This document shows positions 45,816 through 54,628 of a stretch of DNA of 64,000 bases, one piece after another (within the stretch, counting starts at the first letter, position 1; each line of letters starts with the position of its first letter). The stretch covers positions 1-64,000 of the forward strand of contig NZ_JASJOU010000016.1 in the NCBI RefSeq assembly GCF_030068605.1, in the 5' to 3' direction. The stretch comes from Xanthocytophaga agilis (lineage in GTDB: Bacteria > Bacteroidota > Bacteroidia > Cytophagales > 172606-1). Below the pieces are notes generated by a model that was not told where the DNA came from, did no database searches, and worked only from the letters and a program-made list of their open reading frames with translations. Made by a program: the position numbers and the translations under genes.

Positions 45816-48800
45816 ATGAGACCATTTTCTACAAAGAAAATTTTTCTGGTTCTATCTTTCCTTATAGGAGTCCTCACTCAGGCAGAGGCACAATCCGTAA
45901 CAGTTTCCGGAACTATCACAGATTCGGTAACCAAAGTCCCTCTAGCTGGAGTAAGTATTACTGTTAAAGGAAAAGTGCTCGGTACTACTACGGATACCAA
46001 AGGCAACTTTCTTCTGACTACCAATACTCCACCACCCTTTATGCTCACTATTTCTTCGGTAGGCTATAAAACCCTGGAACAGGAAATTACCAGTAGTAAA
46101 TCAGATCTTACCATAGAGATGACAGAGCAGGTTATTCTGGGTCAGGAAGTGGTGGTAGCTGCATCCCGTGTGGAAGAATCCGTAATGCAGTCTCCTGTTA
46201 CCATAGAAAAACTCGATTTACGTTCAATACGCTATGCAGCTACCCCCAGCTTCTTTGATGCTCTTATCAATCTGAAAGGAGTTGAAATGAGTTCTCAAAG
46301 CTTATTATTCCGCTCTATCAATACCCGTGGATTTAATTCCAATGGTAATACCCGGGTAGTACAATTGATTGATGGAATGGACAATCAGGCACCAGGATTA
46401 AACTTTGCAGTAGGTAATGTGGTAGGCATTTCGGAACTGGATCTGGAAAGTGTAGAAATGTTGCCAGGAGCAGCCTCAGCGTTATATGGTCCCAATGCAA
46501 TCAATGGCATTATTCTGATGAATAGCAAAAACCCCTTCCAATACCAGGGGCTCAGTGGCTATGCAAAGGCAGGTATTATGAACGAATCCAACCGTTCTGA
46601 GGCTACTACGCCTTTTTATGACTTTGCACTCCGGTATGCCAAAGCGTTCAATGACAAAATAGCATTTAAGATAAATATCAATTACCTGACTGCCAAAGAC
46701 TGGCAGGCTACGGATACCCGCGATCAAAGTTTGCTGAATGGTTCCTCCTTAAGCAGTACCCAGCAAACGAATCCTGGATACAACGGCATAAATACCTATG
46801 GTGATGAAACCAATGTTAACCTCTATACAAGTTTGTATGGCAATGGACAACCAGGTACGGGTGCTGGTGGGACCTCTCAGTTTCTGGGAGCTATTGCTAC
46901 TACTCAGATTCCACAGGCAGGCAACAAAACGCTACCCGAACTCACAGGGCTTACCCCTCAGCAACTATTTAACCAGATGATTCCTAATGTAGCCGTCTCA
47001 CGTACAGGCTATGCAGAAAGAGATCTGGCTAACTACAACACACATAGCTTAAAGTTGAGTGGTGCGTTGCACTGGCGTATTACTGAAGGTGTAGAAGCTA
47101 TTCTGCAGGCTAATTATGGTACAGGAACCACTGTATATACAGGTTCAGACCGATATTCGCTGGCTAATTTTAATTTGGGTCAATACAAAGCGGAAGTTCG
47201 AGGATCTAACTTCTTTGTACGCACCTATACTACCCAGGAAAATTCAGGTGATTCGTATGCTATAGGGGTATTAGGTTCCGGAGTAAACGAAGCATGGAAA
47301 CCGAGTACTACCTGGTTTCCACAATATTTCGGTGCCTATGCCAATGGAGCATTTCAGACCTATGCTACAGCATTGCTAGTGGCTCTGGCAAGTGGACAAT
47401 CCGGAGAAAATGCCATTGCAGCAGCTCAAGCGGCTGCAGGCAGCAACGCCAGCACCATTCACAATCAGGCACGTGGATTAGCAGATCAGGGACGGTTGGT
47501 TCCCGGTACAACAGCTTTTAATGACGCTGTTTCAGCTATTAAGTCACGGCCTATCCCTGGAAATTCAGAAGGAGTCGGGGCCCGGTTTACAGACAAAACC
47601 AATATGTACCATGTGGAGGGCATGTACAACTTTAACAAGCTTCTTAGTCCTTCTATTGTGGAAATCATTGTGGGTGGAAACTATAGACTATACACACTAA
47701 ACTCCAATAAGACACTTTTTGCGACAGATGATGATGGGAACGAATTCAAGATTCACGAATATGGGGGATATATACAGGGTGGTAAGAAGCTATTGGAAGA
47801 CAAATTAAAACTGACTGCGTCTGTACGTTATGACAAAAACCAGAACTTCAAAGGCCAGTTTAACCCCAGAGCTTCCGCCGTACTGACATTAGCTAAGGTA
47901 CACAATATTCGCGCTTCCTTTCAGACAGGCTTTCGTATTCCTACTACACAAGCTCAATATATTGACCTGCTTACTCCACAATCCCGCATCCTGGGTGGTC
48001 TGCCCATTTTCCGGGAACGATACAATATGGTCAACAATCCTGTCTACACACTCCAGTCTGTACAAGCCTTCGGAGCAGCTGTACAACAGGGACAAAACCC
48101 TCAGCAGGCCGCTTCATTGTTACAACAACACATATTCCAGGACTACCAGCCTGAGCGGGTGCGTACTGTCGAAGTGGGTTACAAAGGTTTAATTTCCAAT
48201 CGTCTTTTCATAGATGCCTATTATTACTATAACACCTTTGTCAATTTTGATGGTGGTCAGGTAGTGGTTCAGGATATTCCGAATGATGGTGTGTCCTCTC
48301 CTATCTCCCTGCTTAGCTCTACTACCCGCAGTGTATACAGCTTTCCTGTCAATGTCACTCAGAACCTAAACAATCATGGCTGGGCACTTGGCATTGATTA
48401 CCTGCTCCCTAAGAACTTCACAGTGGGCGGCAATGTATCCTACAACAAGCTTCTAAACACAGACAAGCTGCCAGCAGGATTTGAAACAGCTTTTAACACA
48501 CCAGAGTATCGTTATAATTTATCGTTTGGCAATCGGAATGTGATTAAAAACCTTGGATTTAGCCTGACATGGCGATGGCAGGATCAGTTTGTATGGCAAT
48601 CCAGCTTTGTTGGCGGAGTTATCAGAGGACAGAACAAGAGTATAGTACCTGCTTATGGAACGCTGGATGCACAGGTGAACTATAAAGTCACTGCGATTAA
48701 ATCCATCATCAAACTCGGAGGATCAAACATTCTGAATAAGGGATATACTCAATCCTGGGGCAATCCAACCTTTGGAAGCATGTACTATGTATCCATATTG

Positions 48801-48821
48801 TTTGATCAGTTTATGAACTAA
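45816..48821 (+). CDS. TonB-dependent receptor with carboxypeptidase-like N-terminal domain
   Basis: Outer-membrane transporter of 1001 aa. Signal peptide (about 1-25), carboxypeptidase-like domain (VTVSGTITDSVTKVPLAGVSITVKGK), plug (INTRGFNSNGNTRVVQLIDG, LNFAVGNVVG, LPGAASALYGPNAINGI) and a large barrel with GFRIPTTQAQYIDLL and LNKGYTQSWGNPT near the end. No SusD partner is next to it, so it is not a classical SusC. Substrate unknown. Ends at a good terminator. Confidence 0.9.
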   Translation: MRPFSTKKIFLVLSFLIGVLTQAEAQSVTVSGTITDSVTKVPLAGVSITVKGKVLGTTTDTKGNFLLTTNTPPPFMLTISSVGYKTLEQEITSSKSDLTIEMTEQVILGQEVVVAASRVEESVMQSPVTIEKLDLRSIRYAATPSFFDALINLKGVEMSSQSLLFRSINTRGFNSNGNTRVVQLIDGMDNQAPGLNFAVGNVVGISELDLESVEMLPGAASALYGPNAINGIILMNSKNPFQYQGLSGYAKAGIMNESNRSEATTPFYDFALRYAKAFNDKIAFKININYLTAKDWQATDTRDQSLLNGSSLSSTQQTNPGYNGINTYGDETNVNLYTSLYGNGQPGTGAGGTSQFLGAIATTQIPQAGNKTLPELTGLTPQQLFNQMIPNVAVSRTGYAERDLANYNTHSLKLSGALHWRITEGVEAILQANYGTGTTVYTGSDRYSLANFNLGQYKAEVRGSNFFVRTYTTQENSGDSYAIGVLGSGVNEAWKPSTTWFPQYFGAYANGAFQTYATALLVALASGQSGENAIAAAQAAAGSNASTIHNQARGLADQGRLVPGTTAFNDAVSAIKSRPIPGNSEGVGARFTDKTNMYHVEGMYNFNKLLSPSIVEIIVGGNYRLYTLNSNKTLFATDDDGNEFKIHEYGGYIQGGKKLLEDKLKLTASVRYDKNQNFKGQFNPRASAVLTLAKVHNIRASFQTGFRIPTTQAQYIDLLTPQSRILGGLPIFRERYNMVNNPVYTLQSVQAFGAAVQQGQNPQQAASLLQQHIFQDYQPERVRTVEVGYKGLISNRLFIDAYYYYNTFVNFDGGQVVVQDIPNDGVSSPISLLSSTTRSVYSFPVNVTQNLNNHGWALGIDYLLPKNFTVGGNVSYNKLLNTDKLPAGFETAFNTPEYRYNLSFGNRNVIKNLGFSLTWRWQDQFVWQSSFVGGVIRGQNKSIVPAYGTLDAQVNYKVTAIKSIIKLGGSNILNKGYTQSWGNPTFGSMYYVSILFDQFMN

Positions 48822-48882
48822 GCGGAGGTTGGTATGCCAGGTTAATGAAAACATAAGTCATGCTTAATTTTGGATGAGAGTA

Positions 48883-48930
48883 AAACCCAAGCCTATTCCT
48901 TTTAATAAGTGTGGGCTTGGGTTTATTTTT
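48883..48930 (+). terminator. Terminator after the large TonB receptor
   Basis: Eleven-base-pair perfect stem AAACCCAAGCC/GGCTTGGGTTT (48883-48893 with 48914-48924) followed by TATTTTTG. Confidence 0.82.
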
Positions 48931-48984
48931 GCGATCCCCCTTTCTTCGTTTCTTTATTGTCCCTTACATCCTTCTACTTGCGGC

Positions 48985-49140
48985 CTCTTCATTTTTTGCT
49001 TGTCCAAAAAATGAAGCAAAAAAGGACACTTTCTGCCGATCCTTCCGCCCGCAAGGCCAAAGGCCAACCTCGCGGCAGAAAGATTGCCAGCGCACCTACA
49101 CTGCCACATACGATTGAAGGCAGCACAACTCCCTTTGTAA
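48985..49140 (+). repeat. Intergenic covarying repeat, copy C
   Basis: Main stem CTTTCTGCCG/CGGCAGAAAG (49029-49038 with 49073-49082). The small stem is TGTCC/GGACA (49011-49015 with 49024-49028), a compensated change from TGCCC/GGGCA of the other copies. Inner hairpin is GGCC-AAA-GGCC. Ends GCGCACCTACA. Confidence 0.85.
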
Positions 49141-49198
49141 CTCCTTTGTCTTAATTTGTTATTCACTCCTCTAAATTCGGGATGACTCATGTTTGCTA

Positions 49199-49260
49199 TC
49201 CTCCTGAAAGAAACTCTCTTTTTCCTGTCCTTCTGAAAGAATCTTGTGACAAATTGAGCC
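49199..49260. repeat. Dispersed repeat, family 2, copy 2 (partial)
   Basis: Two direct half-units, TCCTCCTGAAAGAAACTC near 49199 and TGTCCTTCTGAAAGAATC near 49225 running into TGTGACAAATTGAGCC. They match the arms of the copies at 37205 and 57757, which are inverted rather than direct. Rest of the gap 48822-49394 shows only the terminator and copy C. Confidence 0.6.
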
Positions 49261-49394
49261 ATCTATGGTTTCTGAGAGAAAATAAGTATACCCAAACCCA
49301 AAGGTCACCAATCTTATTACACGTATCCAGACAACGGCAGGAATGTCATTTTAGTTAACAGGAAAGTAAAAAATCAGAAAACATAGTGCAGGAA

Positions 49395-49832
49395 TTAGTT
49401 AGCTGCTTTCTTCTGTCTCCATAAATGTATTGCCTCTTCAAAGAAAGCTTTAATCTCTTCCCGTTTTCCATCAGTGCAAACTTTAAATTGTTTACCATCC
49501 GCTTTGGTAATCATCATATAAGGAGAATAGGTAGCTCCCGCATAATAGACGGTATCAATTGCCTGAATTTCATTGTAAAAAGCAGAGTGAATACTATTCT
49601 TTTTCGAGTCGCGTTCATCAATCCAATACTTTGCCATCCTTTTATCCGTAAAAAAATTGCCAGCTACTCTCTTTTTATACTCAGAGTAAAACCTGTGTAT
49701 TTGTTCGTCCTTATCCAGTAAGTTAAGACTTCTGATATAGTCAATATCGGATTTACTCAACGTATCATTGGTTTCTATTGAGTTACATGCAGATAGTATC
49801 AGAAAACAGAATATATAGAGCTTTGCTTTCAT
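49395..49832 (-). CDS. Hypothetical lipoprotein
   Basis: 145 aa with a lipobox (FLILSAC, Cys16). Mature part is charged and helical at first (DIDYIRSLNLLDKDEQIHRFYSEYKKRVAG) then mixed (SPYMMITKADGKQFKVCTDGKREEIKAFFEEA). Unknown family. Stands between two repeat-rich gaps. Confidence 0.65.
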   Translation of the reverse strand: MKAKLYIFCFLILSACNSIETNDTLSKSDIDYIRSLNLLDKDEQIHRFYSEYKKRVAGNFFTDKRMAKYWIDERDSKKNSIHSAFYNEIQAIDTVYYAGATYSPYMMITKADGKQFKVCTDGKREEIKAFFEEAIHLWRQKKAAN

Positions 49833-50034
49833 TGTACAAGTGTTAGTTTATACAAGTTAACTTCTATTTTTGATAGGGAACTCTGTGATTCAGCCAGATT
49901 CTCTCCACTGAAAAGAATGTATTCTCACTAGTCATTCCAGATTACAAAGTAACGGGTGTATTTCCTGTTTTCATACAAGTATAGCAGATTTTAGCAGGAT
50001 AGTACATTGTAGGTATTATAGTAAATAGCAAAGG

Positions 50035-51393
50035 GTGATCTTATTGGGAAATGATAGTTTTGGTTTGTGGTACCATCACCAGAAAAAGCATCCGAAACGC
50101 AACACCCAAATCGCTATGCGCTATCCCTTGAATGGATTTGTTATCAACAGAAATCTGCAGAGTATTATTTCAGACATTGAAATTCCGTTAGAATGCAAAT
50201 TTTCAACGCCTGAAGAAATTACGTATGATTCATTTTTAAAGTCAGCCAAACGACCTAATACTATTGATATTTTCTTTGCAGGCCGACTGACCTTTTTTCT
50301 GGCAGATGAGAACCTGATAGATGGACTCCGCTTTCATACGTTGGCAGGGACTCTGGAAGAAGGCATACGATTTAAAATCAGTAAAGACAAACATTCTTTC
50401 TGGGGAAGCAACAACGGAACAGTTACCGGGGAGTTTCATATGGACAGCACAACAGGTGAAGTGCAGAGTACAAATAACTATCTCACTACTGAAGCAGGAA
50501 AAGATCCTGTATGGGATATACTGGCCCAATTTATTAAAGATAAGTCGGGACAGGTACTGGCTGACTTTCCGAACGACGCCAAAGCATACCGCTATAAGGT
50601 GTCACCCAAGAATATGGATGAGTTTATGGAGGATCGGTATAAGAATGAGGAGATTAACTATATGGATACCAATACGGTAGCAACCAACTCCAAACCCTTT
50701 ACTCTTTCTGACAGGAAGTTTCGTTATCTTTTTCCGGAATACTATAAAACTGTTAGAAAAGGAGTTCTTAGTCGCATATTTGGCAATTCATCAGAAGAGT
50801 ATGTCTATGATGTGGAATGCGCTAAAAATAATTTTAACGGAGCAGATCACCGCAAATATATCAGTGAAGTCATTCAGTTTGGCACTATCCATGGGGCTGT
50901 TGTGATTGAGATTAACCCATTGCGAATTGCGGCATATAATAGTGACCTTGATTGTGTGGTAATGCTGGAATTTCCTGCCCACTTTGTAACAACCTACAAA
51001 CTTCAAAAAAACCAGAAGCTGATCACCGCCAACTCATTTGGTAATGCAGATAAGGTTCAGGGCGATTTGATCCCGGGAAAAGGCAATGGAGGGTACTGGC
51101 AACGCGTACATCCTTGTATTGTAGATTTTCTAACGGATGATCTTGAGTTGTTAAAGAACGTCAAAAATAGTATTGAAGACGACGAATGGAGATATATCTA
51201 TCGGCTAGGACTTTATATGCATAGGCAGTTCAATAGTGTACACCGTGATGGACGGCCTGGATTTTCCAGCGGTACCAAATATGAAATCGTCAAGATGCCT
51301 CCGATGTCTATTGAAGAGTGGCTACAGAAATGTGAAGAAGCTTCCAAAAAAATAATGGAGGATAAGAAGGATTTAACAATCCATATCAGATAG
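50035..51393 (+). CDS. Hypothetical protein, 452 aa
   Basis: GTG start at 50035; a later ATG at residue 28 is possible. Soluble, no signal or membrane segment, mixed alpha/beta. Phrases such as IDIFFAGRLTFFLADENLIDGLRF and GEFHMDSTTGEVQSTNNYLTTE suggest a multi-domain binding or structural protein. I recognise no family. The C-terminus MSIEEWLQKCEEASKKIMEDKKDL is an amphipathic helix. Followed by a tandem-arm terminator and then the convergent Rpn paralogue. Confidence 0.65.
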   Translation: MILLGNDSFGLWYHHQKKHPKRNTQIAMRYPLNGFVINRNLQSIISDIEIPLECKFSTPEEITYDSFLKSAKRPNTIDIFFAGRLTFFLADENLIDGLRFHTLAGTLEEGIRFKISKDKHSFWGSNNGTVTGEFHMDSTTGEVQSTNNYLTTEAGKDPVWDILAQFIKDKSGQVLADFPNDAKAYRYKVSPKNMDEFMEDRYKNEEINYMDTNTVATNSKPFTLSDRKFRYLFPEYYKTVRKGVLSRIFGNSSEEYVYDVECAKNNFNGADHRKYISEVIQFGTIHGAVVIEINPLRIAAYNSDLDCVVMLEFPAHFVTTYKLQKNQKLITANSFGNADKVQGDLIPGKGNGGYWQRVHPCIVDFLTDDLELLKNVKNSIEDDEWRYIYRLGLYMHRQFNSVHRDGRPGFSSGTKYEIVKMPPMSIEEWLQKCEEASKKIMEDKKDLTIHIR

Positions 51394-51422
51394 TACAAGC
51401 ATACTACCTTTGTAAAGAGTAT

Positions 51423-51481
51423 AGTATGAGTCCAAATATAAAGTATGAGTCCAAATATAAAATTCGGACTCATGCTATTTT
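51423..51481. terminator. Terminator with a duplicated left arm
   Basis: AGTATGAGTCCAAATATAA occurs twice head to tail (51423-51441 and 51442-51460). Either copy can pair with GGACTCATGCT (51466-51476), which is followed by ATTTTTG. It probably serves the two convergent genes on either side. Confidence 0.75.
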
Positions 51482-51499
51482 TGCCTTATAAAGGATAAT

Positions 51500-52351
51500 C
51501 TATTTATTAAGATTTTTACGCAGGTCTTCGACAAACTCTTCGGTTACATCAAAATAAGAAGCCAACTGTTGGGTAGTTAATACGCCATCTTTCAGGAACT
51601 TCACAATCGTTTCACGAGTCTTTTGTTCAATGCCTTCCAATTTGCCTTCTTTTATTCCTTCTTCTTTCCCTTTTAGCTGGCCTTTCTTAAAAAGGAAGTC
51701 ATCTTCTTCTTTTATGTATTGAGAAATAGATTCTATCATGATTTCTACAAAGGGTGTTAGTTTACGCAAGTTAGCCAATACACGTAATTGTTGCAAGTGC
51801 CTATCTCGTTCCACTTTATTGATTGAAGTCTGGTTTAATCGTTGCACAATCAGACTAGCCGCAGTTTCAGGAGTGGTAGTACCAAAGTTAGCCAATACAG
51901 CAAAAACAATCTCATCTCCTTTATCAGAAGAGAGAAATAACTCATAGTCAATTTGTGAAAGCTGAATCAGATAGAATGAAAACGTAAGATTTTCTTTTTC
52001 GATACGAGTACTCATCTGGGGTATCTGATCTGATAAGAACAGCACATACTGACGTACATTGAAATCATATTTTCGGTTAAGAATGGCTCGATATTCAAGC
52101 ATGCGATCCACCATCCTCTCCTCATCCGCGAGTTGGAATTCAAGTTGCAGCAAAAACGTATTGCCCTGCTTATCTGTGATCTTTAAAAGCTGGTCTGGCT
52201 TTCGCTCCAAAGTCCGTTGTAGTTCCAGAGGCATTTTTTCATAGGAAGCTACTTGGATCTGCAACACTTTCTCTATCAGTGCCAAAGTAACAGATTCCAG
52301 GTTTTCTTTAAATATTTTATCATATTGATTCCCTTCTTTTTTGTTGCTCAT
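51500..52351 (-). CDS. Rpn family PD-(D/E)XK nuclease/putative transposase, paralogue 2
   Basis: 283 aa from ATG 52351 (MSNKKEGNQYDKIFKENLE), the same length as paralogue 1 and very similar throughout. Nuclease core KPD and LEFQ are kept. Main differences are in the middle (EYRAILNRKYDFNVRQYVLFLSDQIPQM) and in the charged repeat stretch (KGKEEGIKEGKLEGIEQ). The candidate promoter element is conserved at the same distance. The pair 8 kb apart suggests a duplication or two insertions. Confidence 0.85.
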   Translation of the reverse strand: MSNKKEGNQYDKIFKENLESVTLALIEKVLQIQVASYEKMPLELQRTLERKPDQLLKITDKQGNTFLLQLEFQLADEERMVDRMLEYRAILNRKYDFNVRQYVLFLSDQIPQMSTRIEKENLTFSFYLIQLSQIDYELFLSSDKGDEIVFAVLANFGTTTPETAASLIVQRLNQTSINKVERDRHLQQLRVLANLRKLTPFVEIMIESISQYIKEEDDFLFKKGQLKGKEEGIKEGKLEGIEQKTRETIVKFLKDGVLTTQQLASYFDVTEEFVEDLRKNLNK

Positions 52352-52377
52352 ATATGGATAGAAAAATAAACAGAGTG

Positions 52378-52385
52378 CGAAAGTA
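52378..52385 (-). promoter_or_regulatory. Candidate -7 element of Rpn paralogue 2
   Basis: Minus-strand TACTTTCG, 27 nt before the ATG, exactly as in paralogue 1; sequence further upstream diverges. Confidence 0.5.
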
Positions 52386-52469
52386 ACTAATGAACAATAA
52401 AAATATGTAAAGCAGGCAAAAAGGAAGCTTATAAAAAGGAAGTAAATTGCATAAAATATCCATCCGGTC

Positions 52470-52997
52470 ATGTTAAAAATTATTACTTCCGCCTTATGTT
52501 GCTTCCTGATTGTATATACAGTGAGCGGACAAGAAAAACGGAAATTCCCATACCAAGACTTTAGTTATGTAAAGGTCTATTTGATCGATACTCTCCAATA
52601 TGAAGAAATAAGGAAAGAAATGTATAGCCCTCTGCAACCTGGAGAGCTGGTCTCTATTGAGAAACAGGAAATATCCAAGTACTTTGCTTTTTTTAAAACC
52701 ATAGAAGATAGAAGTACAATAGATAAACTGCTCAGCGTTGTAAATAACACCAAAAATTACTATATAGGAGATTGCTCAACGGTATTTATCATAGGAGGTC
52801 TGCTATTTTATAATGCTAATAATTCAATTGTTGCAGTTATTGAAATAAGTCCAACATGCCATGAAGTTTTCTTTAAGCCAGAAAATCAGGCTGCAAGGGG
52901 TCAACTCAATAAAAAAGGAAAAGAAAAGTGGAGTGAATTGCTGTTGGGATTAGAAATATATACTAGCCACGAAGCTGTAACAAAGGCTAAAAAATAG
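52470..52997 (+). CDS. Secreted hypothetical protein, 175 aa
   Basis: Signal peptide MLKIITSALCCFLIVYTVSGQ. Mature part KRKFPYQDFSYVKVYLIDTLQYEEIRKEM then a segment with two cysteines (YYIGDCSTVFIIGG, SPTCHEVFF). No family recognised. Divergent from Rpn paralogue 2. Confidence 0.65.
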   Translation: MLKIITSALCCFLIVYTVSGQEKRKFPYQDFSYVKVYLIDTLQYEEIRKEMYSPLQPGELVSIEKQEISKYFAFFKTIEDRSTIDKLLSVVNNTKNYYIGDCSTVFIIGGLLFYNANNSIVAVIEISPTCHEVFFKPENQAARGQLNKKGKEKWSELLLGLEIYTSHEAVTKAKK

Positions 52998-53273
52998 AAT
53001 CATTTTACAGCGAGACAATCTCCTGTTACTAGATGGTTATGTTGATGAATTTAACCACTACTCCATTCTTAACCTGATAGTTATGAAGAAATAATTTCAA
53101 AAAACTGTCAGGTATTTTCCCTTAATTAAGTTATATTTATATACCAAAGCGCCATTTGCACCACTATAAATGGCATTTTTTCTGTATACGTACTATAAAG
53201 TTCTTACTACTGTGTATAGTACAAATCCTGAACTGTTTAGAAAGGCATCATCTGAATTTCTATTGTCATCCCT

Positions 53274-54311
53274 ATGAAAAATGCTATCTATTTTCTGATT
53301 GCAGTATGTATCACTACGGTTCAGGCACAGACCGATACAACTTCCCAGTCACCCAAGGAGAAACCATTGTCGGATTCTGTCATCAATGTTGGGCGGTGGC
53401 CTGAACTGACTATCAAACAAGCCTATCTGAATCAGAAGATTTTAGTTAAAACCAAAGGTACATCAGAGCTATTGCAAAAAAATGAACACATTATTTTGTT
53501 CATCAACAATATTCCTATCGATAGTTGTGAAGCACGTCCCAATGTCAAAAACCGTCAGGATCTGATATTTAATCTGAACGAGAAGACAACAACTGAAACA
53601 CTATGGAATCTCTTTTACACACGGGGCGAGTCGAAGCGAACAGTTACCATTAGTGCAGGGGTACGGGGAGAAAATCCATTACCCGTAGTTCAGCCAAATA
53701 ATTTCACCATTGTGTTCTATGATACCTACTGGCTGAGAGGAGCTTTGGGGGTAATCATTTTTTTACTGATAGGTTTTATACTATTGGGCAAATATACCCG
53801 CCTGATCAAACATCCTAATAAAAGTTCTGACCCTCCCTATAGTCTGGCACGTTTCCAACTGGCGTTCTGGACTTTTCTTATTGTCAGTTCCTATATCTAC
53901 ATCTGGATCATCAAAGATGACTATAACTCCCTGAACAGTACAGCACTTATACTTCTTGGCATCAGCGCAGGTACTGCCCTGTCTGGCACAATCATTAGCA
54001 ACAACCAGGAACGACAAGATTCAACTCATGCGCTGCAACACAAAAGAAGTGCGGGATTGATAGAAGATCTGCTCGCAGATGAAAGCGGAATCAGCATCCA
54101 TCGTTTTCAAAACCTGTTGTTTACCCTGATCCTGGGTTTTATCTTCTGGGTACAAGTATATAAAGACCTGGAAATGCCTGTTTTCAGTGACACCATACTT
54201 ACGTTGATGGGTATCAGTGCCAGTACGTATGCGGCACTTAAGGTCAATGAAAATAAAGATAAAGTAAGTCCTGCTCCTACTTCACAGCAACAGCAGCAGA
54301 ACCAATCATAA
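53274..54311 (+). CDS. Signal-peptide membrane protein with C-terminal transmembrane bundle, unknown
   Basis: 345 aa. Signal peptide MKNAIYFLIAVCITTVQAQ, a soluble beta-rich domain to about residue 150, then five hydrophobic segments (about 156-176, 192-214, 223-243, 278-298, 306-325). The segments YSLARFQLAFWTFLIVSSYIYIW and NSTALILLGISAGTALSGTII are the best conserved-looking parts, and the end is a Q-rich tail. First gene of a three-gene unit with the two downstream genes (gaps 45 and 11 nt). Function unknown. Confidence 0.7.
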   Translation: MKNAIYFLIAVCITTVQAQTDTTSQSPKEKPLSDSVINVGRWPELTIKQAYLNQKILVKTKGTSELLQKNEHIILFINNIPIDSCEARPNVKNRQDLIFNLNEKTTTETLWNLFYTRGESKRTVTISAGVRGENPLPVVQPNNFTIVFYDTYWLRGALGVIIFLLIGFILLGKYTRLIKHPNKSSDPPYSLARFQLAFWTFLIVSSYIYIWIIKDDYNSLNSTALILLGISAGTALSGTIISNNQERQDSTHALQHKRSAGLIEDLLADESGISIHRFQNLLFTLILGFIFWVQVYKDLEMPVFSDTILTLMGISASTYAALKVNENKDKVSPAPTSQQQQQNQS

Positions 54312-54356
54312 AACGCAGTTTTGTCAAACTACTATTCACTTTTTTGATTCAGAAAT

Positions 54357-54617
54357 ATGGCAACTCCCATTACTATTTCCGCATTCTCAGATTCTGGTTG
54401 GGTGAAAGTATATATCAATGGAGACAAAGTACTTCATGGTTCCGGTACAACAACTATCGAACTGGACAACGGAATTCACTTTCTCACCTATTTTGTGCAA
54501 GGCTTACCAGGCGACAACTATAGTGTTGCCATTGTCGATCCGCCTGCTGAATTATGGGCAGTGAAGGGTAACTTAAAATTAAATCATACTACAGGCCAAC
54601 ACGGTATTACTATTTAA
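54357..54617 (+). CDS. Small beta-rich hypothetical protein
   Basis: 86 aa, no signal peptide or membrane segment. Alternating beta pattern (ITISAFSDSGWVKVYINGDKVLHGSGTTTIELDNG) and a glycine-proline-rich middle (FVQGLPGDNYSVAIVDPPAEL). Second gene of the three-gene unit, 45 nt after the membrane protein. No family recognised. Confidence 0.65.
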   Translation: MATPITISAFSDSGWVKVYINGDKVLHGSGTTTIELDNGIHFLTYFVQGLPGDNYSVAIVDPPAELWAVKGNLKLNHTTGQHGITI

Positions 54618-54628
54618 GTCCAGCGCTC

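Noticed and set aside
45816-48821. Reading the large TonB receptor as SusC of a polysaccharide utilisation locus
   Set aside because: No SusD-like lipoprotein or glycoside hydrolase lies beside it.
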